NCBI GenBank assembly: GCA_902576375.1
Contig: CACGUZ010000003.1
Location: 1-64,000 of the forward strand
DNA from: an uncultured Pelagibacteraceae bacterium
GTDB taxonomy: Bacteria; Pseudomonadota; Alphaproteobacteria; Pelagibacterales; Pelagibacteraceae
Length of the DNA stretch: 64,000 nucleotides
Direction: 5' to 3'
The notes under the pieces are model-generated. The model was not told the origin of the DNA. It did not search any database and worked only from the letters and a program-made list of their open reading frames with translations. Shown one piece after another: positions 35,085 through 43,277 of the stretch. Every line of letters begins with the position of its first letter. The stretch's first letter is position 1. Both the position numbers and the translations under genes were made by a program.

Positions 35085-35486
35085 ATGGCTAAAAAGAAAA
35101 AAACAAAATCTAAAGCAGTTTCTATGCAGTTAGGTAAGAAGAAAGAAACGGCAAGAGAAAAAATGATTGGTCAGTCAATTGGATATAGATATGACGTTAA
35201 TCTTCTTCCAGATTATAAAAAAATGACACCATTTCTAAAAAAATATGTAGAAGCGATGGGTTGGGATGATCTTAATTGGTTAGAAGATGTCCATATGGGT
35301 TATGAAGAAGGAAGACCAGCTGTATTTTGTAGAAATGCAAATGGTTGGGTTACAATTCCATCATCAATTAAATTACCTGATAACCAACAAGACAGAGATA
35401 TGATAGCAAGAGAACTGTTGGTAAAATTTCAGATGTCACCAAAACATCCTCTTGTTGATTTGAAAAAAGCTTACCTTAAATTTTAA
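35085..35486 (+). CDS. Unrecognised 133-aa protein of the mgs/glx cluster
   Basis: The protein starts with a basic leader (MAKKKKTKSKAVSMQLGKKKETAREKM) much like that of MgsC. A compact region follows: IGQSIGYRYDVNLLPDYKKMTPFLKKYVEAMGWDDLNWLEDVHMGYEEGRPAVFCRNANGWVTIPSSIKLPDNQQDRDMIARELLVKFQMSP. It has no signal peptide, and one cysteine. It lies 7 bp after mgsC with an AAAGG site, so it is co-transcribed with it and may be an extra subunit or assembly factor. No family recognised. Confidence 0.68.
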   Translation: MAKKKKTKSKAVSMQLGKKKETAREKMIGQSIGYRYDVNLLPDYKKMTPFLKKYVEAMGWDDLNWLEDVHMGYEEGRPAVFCRNANGWVTIPSSIKLPDNQQDRDMIARELLVKFQMSPKHPLVDLKKAYLKF

Positions 35487-35492
35487 TTACAC

Positions 35493-35548
35493 AATCTAAA
35501 GTTGATAATTTTTTAAAACCTACTGTCAATATTAGGTTTTATTAGATT
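35493..35548 (+). other. Nested hairpin between the glx/mgs operon and amtB
   Basis: AATCTAA (35493-35499) pairs with TTAGATT (35542-35548). Inside, TAAAACCTA (35514-35522) pairs with TAGGTTTTA (35533-35541), with a 10-nt loop. The 14-nt internal loop is only on the 5' side. No T-run follows. It is 62 bp upstream of amtB and may be a transcript end or an amtB leader structure. Confidence 0.45.
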
Positions 35549-35610
35549 GTTTCGTTTGTAACAACTTTCGAAATTTTATAGGGTTAAAAAAACTAATATG
35601 GAGAGAGAAT

Positions 35611-37011
35611 ATGACTGATCAGTTAGGTGCTCTTACTACTATATTTACGGAATTTTACTACTGGATAACAGTGGTGCTGATGTTTTTAATTCACGTCGGT
35701 TTCTGTATGTATGAAGTTGGAGCTTCTCGATACAAACACCATCAACATACTCTTATGAAAAACACGATGCTGATACCTTTGGTGACAGTAACGTGGTTTT
35801 TATTTGGTTGGTGGATTTACTGGGCTTTCCCAACAGGACCTGGGATAGCACCTTCAATAATGAACGAAAGTACAGCTTTAATCACCGATGATAGTTTGTT
35901 TAGTGCAAAATTTCAGGTGGCAACAAGTAGTATAATGGCAGTTAACCTTGGAGATCACATTAATGGTGTTTTCTGGGCTGCTTTTTTATTATTTTCTTGG
36001 ACTGCTGCATCTATCGTTTCTGGAGCAATAATTGAAAGAATAACTACTTTTGCTTTTGGAATTTTAGCAATAGCAATCGGCTCGGTTTTCTGGACAATTG
36101 ATGCTGCTTGGGGATGGCATTTCGATGGTTGGATGCTTAAAATTTTAGGATACCATGATGCTTATGCATCAGGAGTAATTCACGCGATTGCTGGTGGATT
36201 TGCTTTAGGGGTACTAATGGTTTTAGGTCCAAGAATTGGAAAATTCTCATCAAGTGGTGAACCAAGAAATATTGGACCAAGAAATCCTTGGCTAGTAACA
36301 ATTGGATTATTTCTAATTTATACTGGTTTCTGGGGATTCTATGCGGCATGTAACATTCCAATATTTGATCTTGGCCCGGAGTACGGCATGGAAGGTATAT
36401 CTTATTGGACGGCTACAAACATTTATGTAACGCCTACTACACTTAGCGGTATTACTTTTAACTTCTTGATGTCACTATCAGGAGGATTATTAGCTGGATA
36501 CTGGATTGCAAAAGGTGATCCATTCTGGACTTACTCTAGTGGACTAGCGGGTATTATATGTGCTTCAGCCGGAAATGATTTATATCATCCGATTCAATCA
36601 ATGATCATAGGTATGATCGGAGTTGTGCTATCGTACAAATTACATTATTGGGTTGAACGTAAGTTCAAGATTGATGATGCAGTTGGTGCTGTAGCAGTAC
36701 ACGGTTATGCAGGATTTATAGGTCTTGTAATTTGTGGTTTTGTTTTAAATGGTTATCCATCATCTGGTTACAGTGTTGGAGCTATGTGGGACGGAACTAC
36801 TTATGCATCAATAAATCCATTAGGTATGTTCTTAGGAGCAATAATTATGTTCTTTGTTCTGGGATTAATACCAGGCTATATCATCGCAAAAGTATTACAC
36901 GGAATGGGTAAATTAAGAATTCCGCGTGAAGCTGAAATAGCTGGACTAGACTATGAAATGATGGAAACTGCTAAATCTGACGAAAAAGCAGTCGCATCAG
37001 CAACCAGGTAA
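35611..37011 (+). CDS. amtB: AmtB-family ammonium transporter
   Basis: The 466-aa membrane protein has about eleven hydrophobic segments and Amt signatures: VLMFLIHVGFCMYEVG (TM1), AWGWHFDGWMLKILGYHDAYASGVIHAIAGGFALGVLMVLGPRIG, PRNPWLVTIGLFLIYTGFWGFYAACN and VGAVAVHGYAGFIGLVI carrying the second pore-type histidine. It imports ammonium, or in this context methylammonium. GGAGAGAG fits the ATG at 35611. No GlnK-type PII gene follows; instead a 76-aa membrane protein does. The long D-rich TM1-TM2 loop is unlike E. coli AmtB. Confidence 0.9.
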   Translation: MTDQLGALTTIFTEFYYWITVVLMFLIHVGFCMYEVGASRYKHHQHTLMKNTMLIPLVTVTWFLFGWWIYWAFPTGPGIAPSIMNESTALITDDSLFSAKFQVATSSIMAVNLGDHINGVFWAAFLLFSWTAASIVSGAIIERITTFAFGILAIAIGSVFWTIDAAWGWHFDGWMLKILGYHDAYASGVIHAIAGGFALGVLMVLGPRIGKFSSSGEPRNIGPRNPWLVTIGLFLIYTGFWGFYAACNIPIFDLGPEYGMEGISYWTATNIYVTPTTLSGITFNFLMSLSGGLLAGYWIAKGDPFWTYSSGLAGIICASAGNDLYHPIQSMIIGMIGVVLSYKLHYWVERKFKIDDAVGAVAVHGYAGFIGLVICGFVLNGYPSSGYSVGAMWDGTTYASINPLGMFLGAIIMFFVLGLIPGYIIAKVLHGMGKLRIPREAEIAGLDYEMMETAKSDEKAVASATR

Positions 37012-37022
37012 AGGAGGAAAAT

Positions 37023-37253
37023 ATGGCGACAGTTACAAATTGGATTGATCACCTGAATAAACCAGCAGAGGAAGTTGCTGGTGCTATTTATCCTGGTGCT
37101 GGATCTAGTGAAGGCTTGTTAGTAATACTTGCTATTATCATATGGGTTGGCTGGCATGTTTTGACTGCTAAATCTGAGAGTGATGAGCTCGAAAGATTAG
37201 CAAGGAAAAGACATGGTCCAAATGACCATAAAAGCAATATTACTGATTGGTAA
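37023..37253 (+). CDS. 76-aa single-span membrane protein partnered with AmtB
   Basis: A perfect Shine-Dalgarno AAGGAGG (37011-37017) lies 5 bp before the ATG, overlapping the amtB stop region. The protein has an N-terminal amphipathic part (WIDHLNKPAEEVAGAIYPGAG), one transmembrane helix (about 29-48, GLLVILAIIIWVGWHVL) and a charged tail. It occupies the position where GlnK normally sits and is followed by a strong terminator, so it ends the amtB transcript. Probably an accessory subunit; function unknown. Confidence 0.75.
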   Translation: MATVTNWIDHLNKPAEEVAGAIYPGAGSSEGLLVILAIIIWVGWHVLTAKSESDELERLARKRHGPNDHKSNITDW

Positions 37254-37269
37254 TTAAATTAAAAAATTT

Positions 37270-37301
37270 GGGCGCTACAACTTTTGTGGCGCCCTTTTTT
37301 T
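37270..37301 (+). terminator. Intrinsic terminator after the amtB unit
   Basis: An 11-bp stem with one G-T wobble (GGGCGCTACAA, 37270-37280, against TTGTGGCGCCC, 37284-37294) with a 3-nt loop is followed by seven T residues (37295-37301). It lies 17 bp after the stop of the 76-aa gene. This is a textbook rho-independent terminator. Confidence 0.92.
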
Positions 37302-37306
37302 GTCAT

Positions 37307-37465
37307 ATGTCAGAAAAGAACAAAAATAACGAGGAACTTAGACCAAGTAAGATGAGAGGCGTTGCTTTTCCAAAAGCAAAGTATGGAGCAATATTAGCCG
37401 TAATTATAATTATTGTTGTAAATTTAATTTTTTATAAAGAAACAATTTTATCTTTTTTAAAATAA
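37307..37465 (+). CDS. 52-aa single-span membrane miniprotein
   Basis: The ATG at 37307 is chosen over an upstream in-frame ATG because the latter would translate through the terminator hairpin. A polar N-terminus (MSEKNKNNEELRPSKMRG) precedes a hydrophobic helix (about 27-45, YGAILAVIIIIVVNLIFY). It is 17 bp upstream of gmaS, so it could be co-transcribed with it. Function unknown. Confidence 0.5.
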   Translation: MSEKNKNNEELRPSKMRGVAFPKAKYGAILAVIIIIVVNLIFYKETILSFLK

Positions 37466-37482
37466 TTGTGTTAACTTAAGTT

Positions 37483-38808
37483 ATGCCAAAAAATTTATTC
37501 AAAATTGCTAAAGAAAAAAAAATTAAATATTTTTTGATAAGCTTTGTTGATTTATTTGGAGTGCTTAGATCAAAACTAGTACCAGCACATGCAATAAAAG
37601 ATATGCAAGAAACCGGTGCAGGATTTGCAGGATTTGCTGCTTGGTTAGATATGACACCTGCAGACTCAGACATGTTTGGAATTCCAGATCCAGATAGTTT
37701 AATCCAATTACCTTGGAACAAAGAAGTTGGTTGGCTTGCATCAGATCTTTGGATGAATGGAAAACCTGTAGATGCCTCTCCAAGAATAATGTTGAAGAAA
37801 CAAATTAAAAAACTCTCAAAACAAGGATTGACTATGAAATCTGGCGTGGAGTGTGAGTATTTTTTAATATCTCCTGATGGAGATTCCATCGCTGACCCAA
37901 GGGATACTCAATCAAAACCTTGCTATGATCAATCTGCTCTAATGAGAAGGTACGATTTAATTAAAGAAATTTGTGACTGTATGATTGAAATGGGATGGGG
38001 TCCTTATCAAAATGATCACGAGGACGCTAATGGTCAATTTGAAATGAATTGGGATTACTCAGATTGTTTAAAGACAGCAGACAGACATACGTTTTTTAAG
38101 TATATGGTAAAAACTATTGCTGAAAAACATGGTTTAAGAGCTACGTTTATGCCCAAACCATTTGAGAATTTAACTGGAAATGGTTGTCATGCCCACATTT
38201 CAGTTTGGGATGGAAAGAAAAATAAATTTTTGGACAAGTCTAATAACTTAGGTCTTAGTAAGATGGCATATAATTTTTTAGGCGGAGTAATAAAACACGC
38301 TTCATCTTTATCTGCTTTTTTTAATCCTACAATAAATAGTTACAGACGAATTAATGCACCTCCAACAAAATCAGGTGCATCATGGTCACCGAGTAGTATT
38401 TCTTACACTGGTAATAACAGAACTCATATGATTAGAATTCCCGATCCAGGAAGATTTGAATTGAGATTAATGGATGGATCGGCCAACCCTTATTTACTTC
38501 AAGCAAGTGTTCTCGCAGCTGGAATAAATGGTATTAAAAATAAAATAGATCCTGGAAAGCCTCTTAATTGTAATATGTATGAAGATTTTGCAAAATATCC
38601 AAATCTTCCAAAACTTCCTGATGAGTTAGATCAATCATTGAAACAATTAAAACAAAATAAAGAAATGAATGATGCTTTTGATGCTGATGTAATCAATAGC
38701 TATATAAAACTTAGAAGTACAGAAATAAAAGAATTTAACAATATAGAAAGATTTGATAAATCAAAACCTATAACCAAATGGGAAAGACAAAATACTCTAG
38801 ATTGTTAA
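37483..38808 (+). CDS. gmaS: Gamma-glutamylmethylamide synthetase / type III glutamine synthetase
   Basis: The 441-aa GS-family protein shows the GmaS/GlnT markers KIKYFLISFVDLFGVLRSKLVPAHAIKDMQETGAGFAGFAAWLDMTPADSDM, YQNDHEDANGQFEMNWDYSDCLKTADRHTFFKYMVK, FMPKPFENLTGNGCHAHISVWD, NRTHMIRIPDPGRFELRLMDGSANPYLLQA and the terminal WERQNTLDC. GmaS couples methylamine to glutamate with ATP; it feeds N-methylglutamate synthase. The mgsABC and amtB genes lie just upstream, supporting GmaS over plain glutamine synthesis. It is coupled to the following PLP gene by a 1-bp gap. Confidence 0.85.
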   Translation: MPKNLFKIAKEKKIKYFLISFVDLFGVLRSKLVPAHAIKDMQETGAGFAGFAAWLDMTPADSDMFGIPDPDSLIQLPWNKEVGWLASDLWMNGKPVDASPRIMLKKQIKKLSKQGLTMKSGVECEYFLISPDGDSIADPRDTQSKPCYDQSALMRRYDLIKEICDCMIEMGWGPYQNDHEDANGQFEMNWDYSDCLKTADRHTFFKYMVKTIAEKHGLRATFMPKPFENLTGNGCHAHISVWDGKKNKFLDKSNNLGLSKMAYNFLGGVIKHASSLSAFFNPTINSYRRINAPPTKSGASWSPSSISYTGNNRTHMIRIPDPGRFELRLMDGSANPYLLQASVLAAGINGIKNKIDPGKPLNCNMYEDFAKYPNLPKLPDELDQSLKQLKQNKEMNDAFDADVINSYIKLRSTEIKEFNNIERFDKSKPITKWERQNTLDC

Positions 38809-38809
38809 A

Positions 38810-39943
38810 GTGAAGAGTTTAAAAAATCTTAAAAGCTGGAAATATAAAAAATTATTAAAAAATAATCGTTATAATTTTAAAAGAAGTTATGTTTTAAAAC
38901 ATCTTCCCTCTTCATTAATCACTAATGCTTATAAATCAATTTCCAGTTGGAAAAATTATAAAGCAACTCCCTTACTATCACTTGATAAATTAAAGAAAAA
39001 TTTGAAATTAAATAATATATTTTATAAGGATGAGTCTAAAAGATTTCATTTAAAGTCGTTTAAAGCATTGGGGGGAGCATACGCAGTAGAGAGAATATCT
39101 AAAGGAAAAAAAAATATTGTTATTTCATCAGCAACAGCCGGTAATCATGGTAGGTCTGTTGCTTGGGGAGCAAAAAGATTAAATTTAAAATGTAAAATTT
39201 TTGTAAGTCAGTACGTAAGCCAAACAAGAGTTCGTGAAATTGAGAAATTTGGCGCTGAGGTAATACGGGTTAAAGGAAATTATGAAAATTCTTTGGAGGA
39301 ATGTAAAAGACTTTCAAAAAAGAATAATTGGCAAATTGTTCAAGATGTCTCTACCAAAAATTATAAATATGTTCCTCAACTTACAATGGCTGGATATTCT
39401 ATTATGATAAAAGAAATATCTAAACAAACAAACCATTATATAACTCACATATTTGTTCAAGCAGGTGTTGGAGGATTAGCAGCAGGTGTAGTTGCTGGGG
39501 TCGCAAAATATTTTAAAAGAATTCCAATAATAATTGTTGTTGAACCTGATAGAGCTGATTGTGTTCTTCAGAGTGTTAAAGCAAATAAAATGAAAAAAAT
39601 AAGAATAAAAAAAGAAAGTATTATGGGTGGGATGTCATGTAATGAGATGTCACTCGTCCCATGGCAAATATTAAAAAAAACTTCTAATTATTGTGTATCT
39701 GTTACTGATAATAATGTTGCTAAAACGACAGCGATGTTAAAAGATAGAAAACTGAGTAGAGTTTCAATCATAGGGGGTGAATGTGCAACCCCTGGAGTTA
39801 TTGCTCTTATTGGTTTAGCAAACAATTTAAAAGCACGAAAATCACTAAATTTGAACGAAGACTCTAACATTCTTGTTATAGGATGCGAAGGAAATGCAGA
39901 TGTTAAACTTTACAAACAGCTGCTATCTAAAGGTAGAAAATAA
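38810..39943 (+). CDS. Diaminopropionate ammonia-lyase-like PLP enzyme (GTG start)
   Basis: The 377-aa fold-type II PLP enzyme has KDESKRFHLKSFKALGGAYAV with the PLP lysine, SATAGNHGRSVAWGAKRL for phosphate binding, and TMAGYSIMIKEI, VQAGVGGLAAGVVAG, GGECATPGVIAL. This fits the DpaL/YgeX family, which splits 2,3-diaminopropionate to pyruvate and ammonia; threonine-dehydratase-like activity is the alternative. The GTG start is 1 bp after the gmaS TAA, without its own ribosome site, so translation depends on gmaS. DpaL is usually about 400 residues. Confidence 0.75.
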   Translation: MKSLKNLKSWKYKKLLKNNRYNFKRSYVLKHLPSSLITNAYKSISSWKNYKATPLLSLDKLKKNLKLNNIFYKDESKRFHLKSFKALGGAYAVERISKGKKNIVISSATAGNHGRSVAWGAKRLNLKCKIFVSQYVSQTRVREIEKFGAEVIRVKGNYENSLEECKRLSKKNNWQIVQDVSTKNYKYVPQLTMAGYSIMIKEISKQTNHYITHIFVQAGVGGLAAGVVAGVAKYFKRIPIIIVVEPDRADCVLQSVKANKMKKIRIKKESIMGGMSCNEMSLVPWQILKKTSNYCVSVTDNNVAKTTAMLKDRKLSRVSIIGGECATPGVIALIGLANNLKARKSLNLNEDSNILVIGCEGNADVKLYKQLLSKGRK

Positions 39944-39950
39944 TATTTAT

Positions 39951-41372
39951 ATGACAAAAAACGCAATAGCTTGGATAAGAGAAGACTTTAGAATCGAACA
40001 TAATCCTGCTCTCTCATATGCCACACAAAATCATGAGAATGTTATTGCTTTATTTATCTATAACAAAGTCGATTTTGATCACAAAAGAGAAGCACAAAAG
40101 TGGTGGTTGTTTAAATCTTTAGAAATATTTAAATCTGAATTATCTAAATACAAAATAAATCTCCAAGTATTAGCAGGTGATGAACTAGATATATTTTCTA
40201 AAATTAAAAAAAAAGATGACGTTTCAATATATTGGAATAAAATTTACGAACCTGATGTAATTGCAAAAGGAAAAAAGATTAGAGATGTTTTCTTAAAAAA
40301 TGAAGTTGAATTTAAATATTTTAAAGGAAATATTTTAAATGAGTTTCAAGAAGTTACTAAAAATGATGGAACACCCTTTAAAGTATTCACCCCTTTCTGG
40401 AGAAATGCTGAACAAAAATATTTAGGTTTACCGCCAAGTAAAGATTATATTGTAAAGAAAAAAACTAAAGTAATATCTTTCTTCAAAAATTGTGTTGAGC
40501 CAAAAAGTATTTTACCAAAAAAAAATTGGTATAAGAAATTTGAGAATTATTGGAAAGTATCAGAAAATGATTCAAAAAAAGTTCTGAGCAGTTTGATTAA
40601 TGATAAAATTAAAGAATACGGTTCGACCAGAGATTTTCCTTCTATAGAGGGCACATCAAAGTTATCTCCTTATATAAAGCATGGACAAATACATGTAAGC
40701 ACGATTTGGAAAAAATGTAACGAAATTAAATCTAAAGGTATTGGTTATAGAAAATATATCAATGAACTAGGTTGGCGTGAGTTCTCTCATAGTTTGATTA
40801 ATTATTTTCCTGAGTTTTTAAAAGGAAATTACAGAAAAGAATTTGATAAATTTCCTTGGGTAAAAAACGAAAAATTTTTGAAAGCATGGAAATCAGGAAT
40901 GACTGGTTATCCGATTGTTGATGCTGGTATGAGAGAATTATATGAAACAGGTTGGATGCATAACAGAATAAGAATGGTAGTTGGTTCTTTTCTAGTAAAA
41001 CATTTAAGAATTAATTGGACTGAAGGTGAAAAACATTTTAGAAATTGTTTACTTGATTTTAATAAAGCCAATAATGTAGCTCAGTGGCAATGGGTTGCAG
41101 GTTGTGGAGCAGATGCAGCTCCATACTTCAGGATTTTTAATCCTATTCTTCAAGGTGAAAAATTTGATAAAGAGGGAAAATATGTAAAAAAATGGATACC
41201 AGAATTAAGCAAAGTTCCTCAAAAATTTATTCACAAACCTTGGGAAATGGAGATGAAATATCAACAAGCAATAAATACTATTATAGGAAAAGATTATCCA
41301 AAACCGATAGTGATACATGAAGAGGCAAGAGCTTCTGCATTAAAAGCTTTTCAAAGTTTAAAAAAAAATTAA
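39951..41372 (+). CDS. phrB: Deoxyribodipyrimidine photolyase
   Basis: The 473-aa protein begins with the photolyase N-terminal domain (IAWIREDFRIEHNPALSYA). Its C-terminal FAD domain has the family motifs LGWREFSHSLINYFPEF, WKSGMTGYPIVDAGMRELYETGWMHNRIRMVVGSFLVKHL and DFNKANNVAQWQWVAGCGADAAPYFRIFNP. It repairs UV cyclobutane dimers with blue light. The ATG at 39951 is the start of the conserved domain; upstream ORF extension would overlap the PLP gene. It ends with a 4-bp overlap with convergent yjbQ. Confidence 0.93.
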   Translation: MTKNAIAWIREDFRIEHNPALSYATQNHENVIALFIYNKVDFDHKREAQKWWLFKSLEIFKSELSKYKINLQVLAGDELDIFSKIKKKDDVSIYWNKIYEPDVIAKGKKIRDVFLKNEVEFKYFKGNILNEFQEVTKNDGTPFKVFTPFWRNAEQKYLGLPPSKDYIVKKKTKVISFFKNCVEPKSILPKKNWYKKFENYWKVSENDSKKVLSSLINDKIKEYGSTRDFPSIEGTSKLSPYIKHGQIHVSTIWKKCNEIKSKGIGYRKYINELGWREFSHSLINYFPEFLKGNYRKEFDKFPWVKNEKFLKAWKSGMTGYPIVDAGMRELYETGWMHNRIRMVVGSFLVKHLRINWTEGEKHFRNCLLDFNKANNVAQWQWVAGCGADAAPYFRIFNPILQGEKFDKEGKYVKKWIPELSKVPQKFIHKPWEMEMKYQQAINTIIGKDYPKPIVIHEEARASALKAFQSLKKN

Positions 41373-41791
41373 ACTTCTCCTAAAAAATGATGAATGATGG
41401 TTCTTGTTTGTGGGTTTAATCTGTGCTCAAATAAATAAATACCCTGCCAAGTTCCAAGTAATAGTTCTCCATTTTCGACACTAAGAGAAATTTGATTATT
41501 AGTTAAGCTGGATTTTATGTGCGCAGGCATATCGTCTTCACCCTCAGTTGTATGAATATATAACTTGTTGTCCATTGGAGCGATTTTATTAAAATAGTTG
41601 ATTAAGTCAGTTTGGACATCAGGGTCTGCATTTTCTTGGATTATTAAAGAGGCACTAGTGTGCTGAATACTTAAATTAATTATACCATTTTTAAATTTAT
41701 TTTTTTTGATCCAATTAATTGTTTCATCAGTGAATTCGTATAATTTTTGTCCATTGGTATTCATTTTAAAATTATTGAATTTTTGTATCAT
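41369..41791 (-). CDS. YjbQ/UPF0047 secondary thiamine-phosphate synthase-like protein
   Basis: The 140-aa protein shows GIINLSIQHTSASLIIQENADPDVQTDL and EGEDDMPAHIKSSLTNNQISLSVENGELLLGTWQGIYLFEHR, the UPF0047/YjbQ signature. The ATG at 41791 overlaps the zapE stop (ATGA), supporting it over an ATG at 41764. Proteins of the family have weak thiamine-phosphate synthase activity in vitro; the true role is not settled. Confidence 0.85.
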   Translation of the reverse strand: MIQKFNNFKMNTNGQKLYEFTDETINWIKKNKFKNGIINLSIQHTSASLIIQENADPDVQTDLINYFNKIAPMDNKLYIHTTEGEDDMPAHIKSSLTNNQISLSVENGELLLGTWQGIYLFEHRLNPQTRTIIHHFLGEV

Positions 41792-42846
41792 AAATTAAAG
41801 TTTGAGGATGTTAGTTCATAAAGACGGCTAATTGTACGATTAAATGGTTCTTTCAATGATTTAGATGACGTCATTTCATCTAGATTTTGTTCAGCGGTGA
41901 CAGCAATTGGTATTTTCTTGTCATAAACTATATCAATTAAGGTTATGAAACGCTGTTGTTGATTAGAGTTTATGTCATCGAACTTTGGTATTTTATCAAT
42001 AACCATAAATTTAGATACTTTAGCTATTTCAAGGTAATCTTCGGCTCCCAAGTTTTTGTCACATAACTCATCAAATCTTAATCTTACAACTCCCTCATAG
42101 AATTCTTTAATTAGAAATTCTCTCCCTTTAATATTAATACTTCGATTAGTTTTTTTTTTATCCTTTGAAATAATTCTAAAGAATTTATTCATTTTAAAAT
42201 TACTTTCTTGGTTTAGTGGGAAGAAATATCTATTATTTTGGTTCTCTTTTGATTTTCTATAATCATCTTCAATTATAAGCTCATGTTCGACAGTTTTTTT
42301 TTTCATGATCTCAATAAAAGGTTTGAACTGATCTCGTTGGAGACCATCCTTATATAAATCAGAAATTTTAATATTGGAGGTGACAATTATTTTTATATTC
42401 TCACTAAATATTTTATCAAATAATTTACCTAGTATCATAGCATCTACTATGTTAGTAACTTGAAACTCATCAAAATAAATTAACAAAGCTTTTGATTTTA
42501 AGTCTTTAACGAATAAATTAATAACATTTTCGTCTCCCTTATTCTTATTTTCATGGACAAAATCATGAAAATTTAACATAAACTCATTAAAGTGAAGTCT
42601 TAGTTTTTTTTTAGAAATAAGATCATAAAAAAAATCTAATATCATTGTTTTTCCGACACCAACACCACCTTGAAGATAAAAACCTTTTTTATAATTTTCT
42701 TTTTTAAAAATATTGAAAATCGAAGAATGAAAATTTTTATTATAAAAATCTTGTAGTAATTTAATTGTCGTAATTTGGTTTTGATTAATTTCTAAATTTT
42801 TTGAATTACAAAAAGATCTAAATTTTCCCTCTAGATTTTTGAACAT
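41788..42846 (-). CDS. zapE: ZapE/AFG1-like cell-division ATPase
   Basis: The 352-aa AFG1-family P-loop ATPase has Walker A QGGVGVGKTMILDFF (about 57-71), Walker B LLIYFDEFQVTNIVDAMILG and sensor FVTSNIKISDLYKDGLQR. ZapE destabilises FtsZ polymers in Gram-negative bacteria; AFG1 in mitochondria helps degrade membrane proteins. The ATG at 42846 overlaps the cupin stop (TGATG) and overlaps yjbQ by 4 bp. The coupled run yfgM-bamB-cupin-zapE-yjbQ looks like a single envelope/cell-cycle operon. Confidence 0.88.
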   Translation of the reverse strand: MFKNLEGKFRSFCNSKNLEINQNQITTIKLLQDFYNKNFHSSIFNIFKKENYKKGFYLQGGVGVGKTMILDFFYDLISKKKLRLHFNEFMLNFHDFVHENKNKGDENVINLFVKDLKSKALLIYFDEFQVTNIVDAMILGKLFDKIFSENIKIIVTSNIKISDLYKDGLQRDQFKPFIEIMKKKTVEHELIIEDDYRKSKENQNNRYFFPLNQESNFKMNKFFRIISKDKKKTNRSINIKGREFLIKEFYEGVVRLRFDELCDKNLGAEDYLEIAKVSKFMVIDKIPKFDDINSNQQQRFITLIDIVYDKKIPIAVTAEQNLDEMTSSKSLKEPFNRTISRLYELTSSNFNL

Positions 42847-43277
42847 CAATTTTTTTTTGATTTAAAATCAATACCATATTCTGATCTTGGACCTTTCCTT
42901 AAACCAAATGGACCGGAAATAAAAATTGTCATAGGTTTAGTTCCGGGCTCCAAATCAACTCTGTGATGTGCATTAGCAGATCTAAATCCAATATAGCCAG
43001 GTTTTCTCCAAAATTTTCCTTCTTTAGTTGTTTCCCAATAACCGCCTCTTATCACAATCGTAATATATGGGAAAAGATGATTGTGTACTCCTTCACCGTG
43101 ATCATCAGCTAACATTTCATGAATAAGTATATTAAACGGAAACCATTTTGGTCTATGTCTAAAAATTAAATAATATCTATTCATCCAAGGTTTTGCTAAA
43201 TCAAATCTTGGGTGTGAGGGTCCTCTATCTAAAACAACTTTTTTTCTACCTAACTTATCTAATAACTTTAAAAACAT
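42846..43277 (-). CDS. Cupin-fold protein
   Basis: The 143-aa protein has a single cupin-like domain: MLADDHGEGVHNHLFPYITIVIRGGYWETT for metal-binding motif 1 and HHRVDLEPGTKPMTIFISGP for motif 2. Histidines at about 60, 64 and 102-103 could bind a metal. It lies between bamB and zapE with 1-bp overlaps. Function unknown; oxygenase-like or sensing roles are possible. Confidence 0.75.
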   Translation of the reverse strand: MFLKLLDKLGRKKVVLDRGPSHPRFDLAKPWMNRYYLIFRHRPKWFPFNILIHEMLADDHGEGVHNHLFPYITIVIRGGYWETTKEGKFWRKPGYIGFRSANAHHRVDLEPGTKPMTIFISGPFGLRKGPRSEYGIDFKSKKN

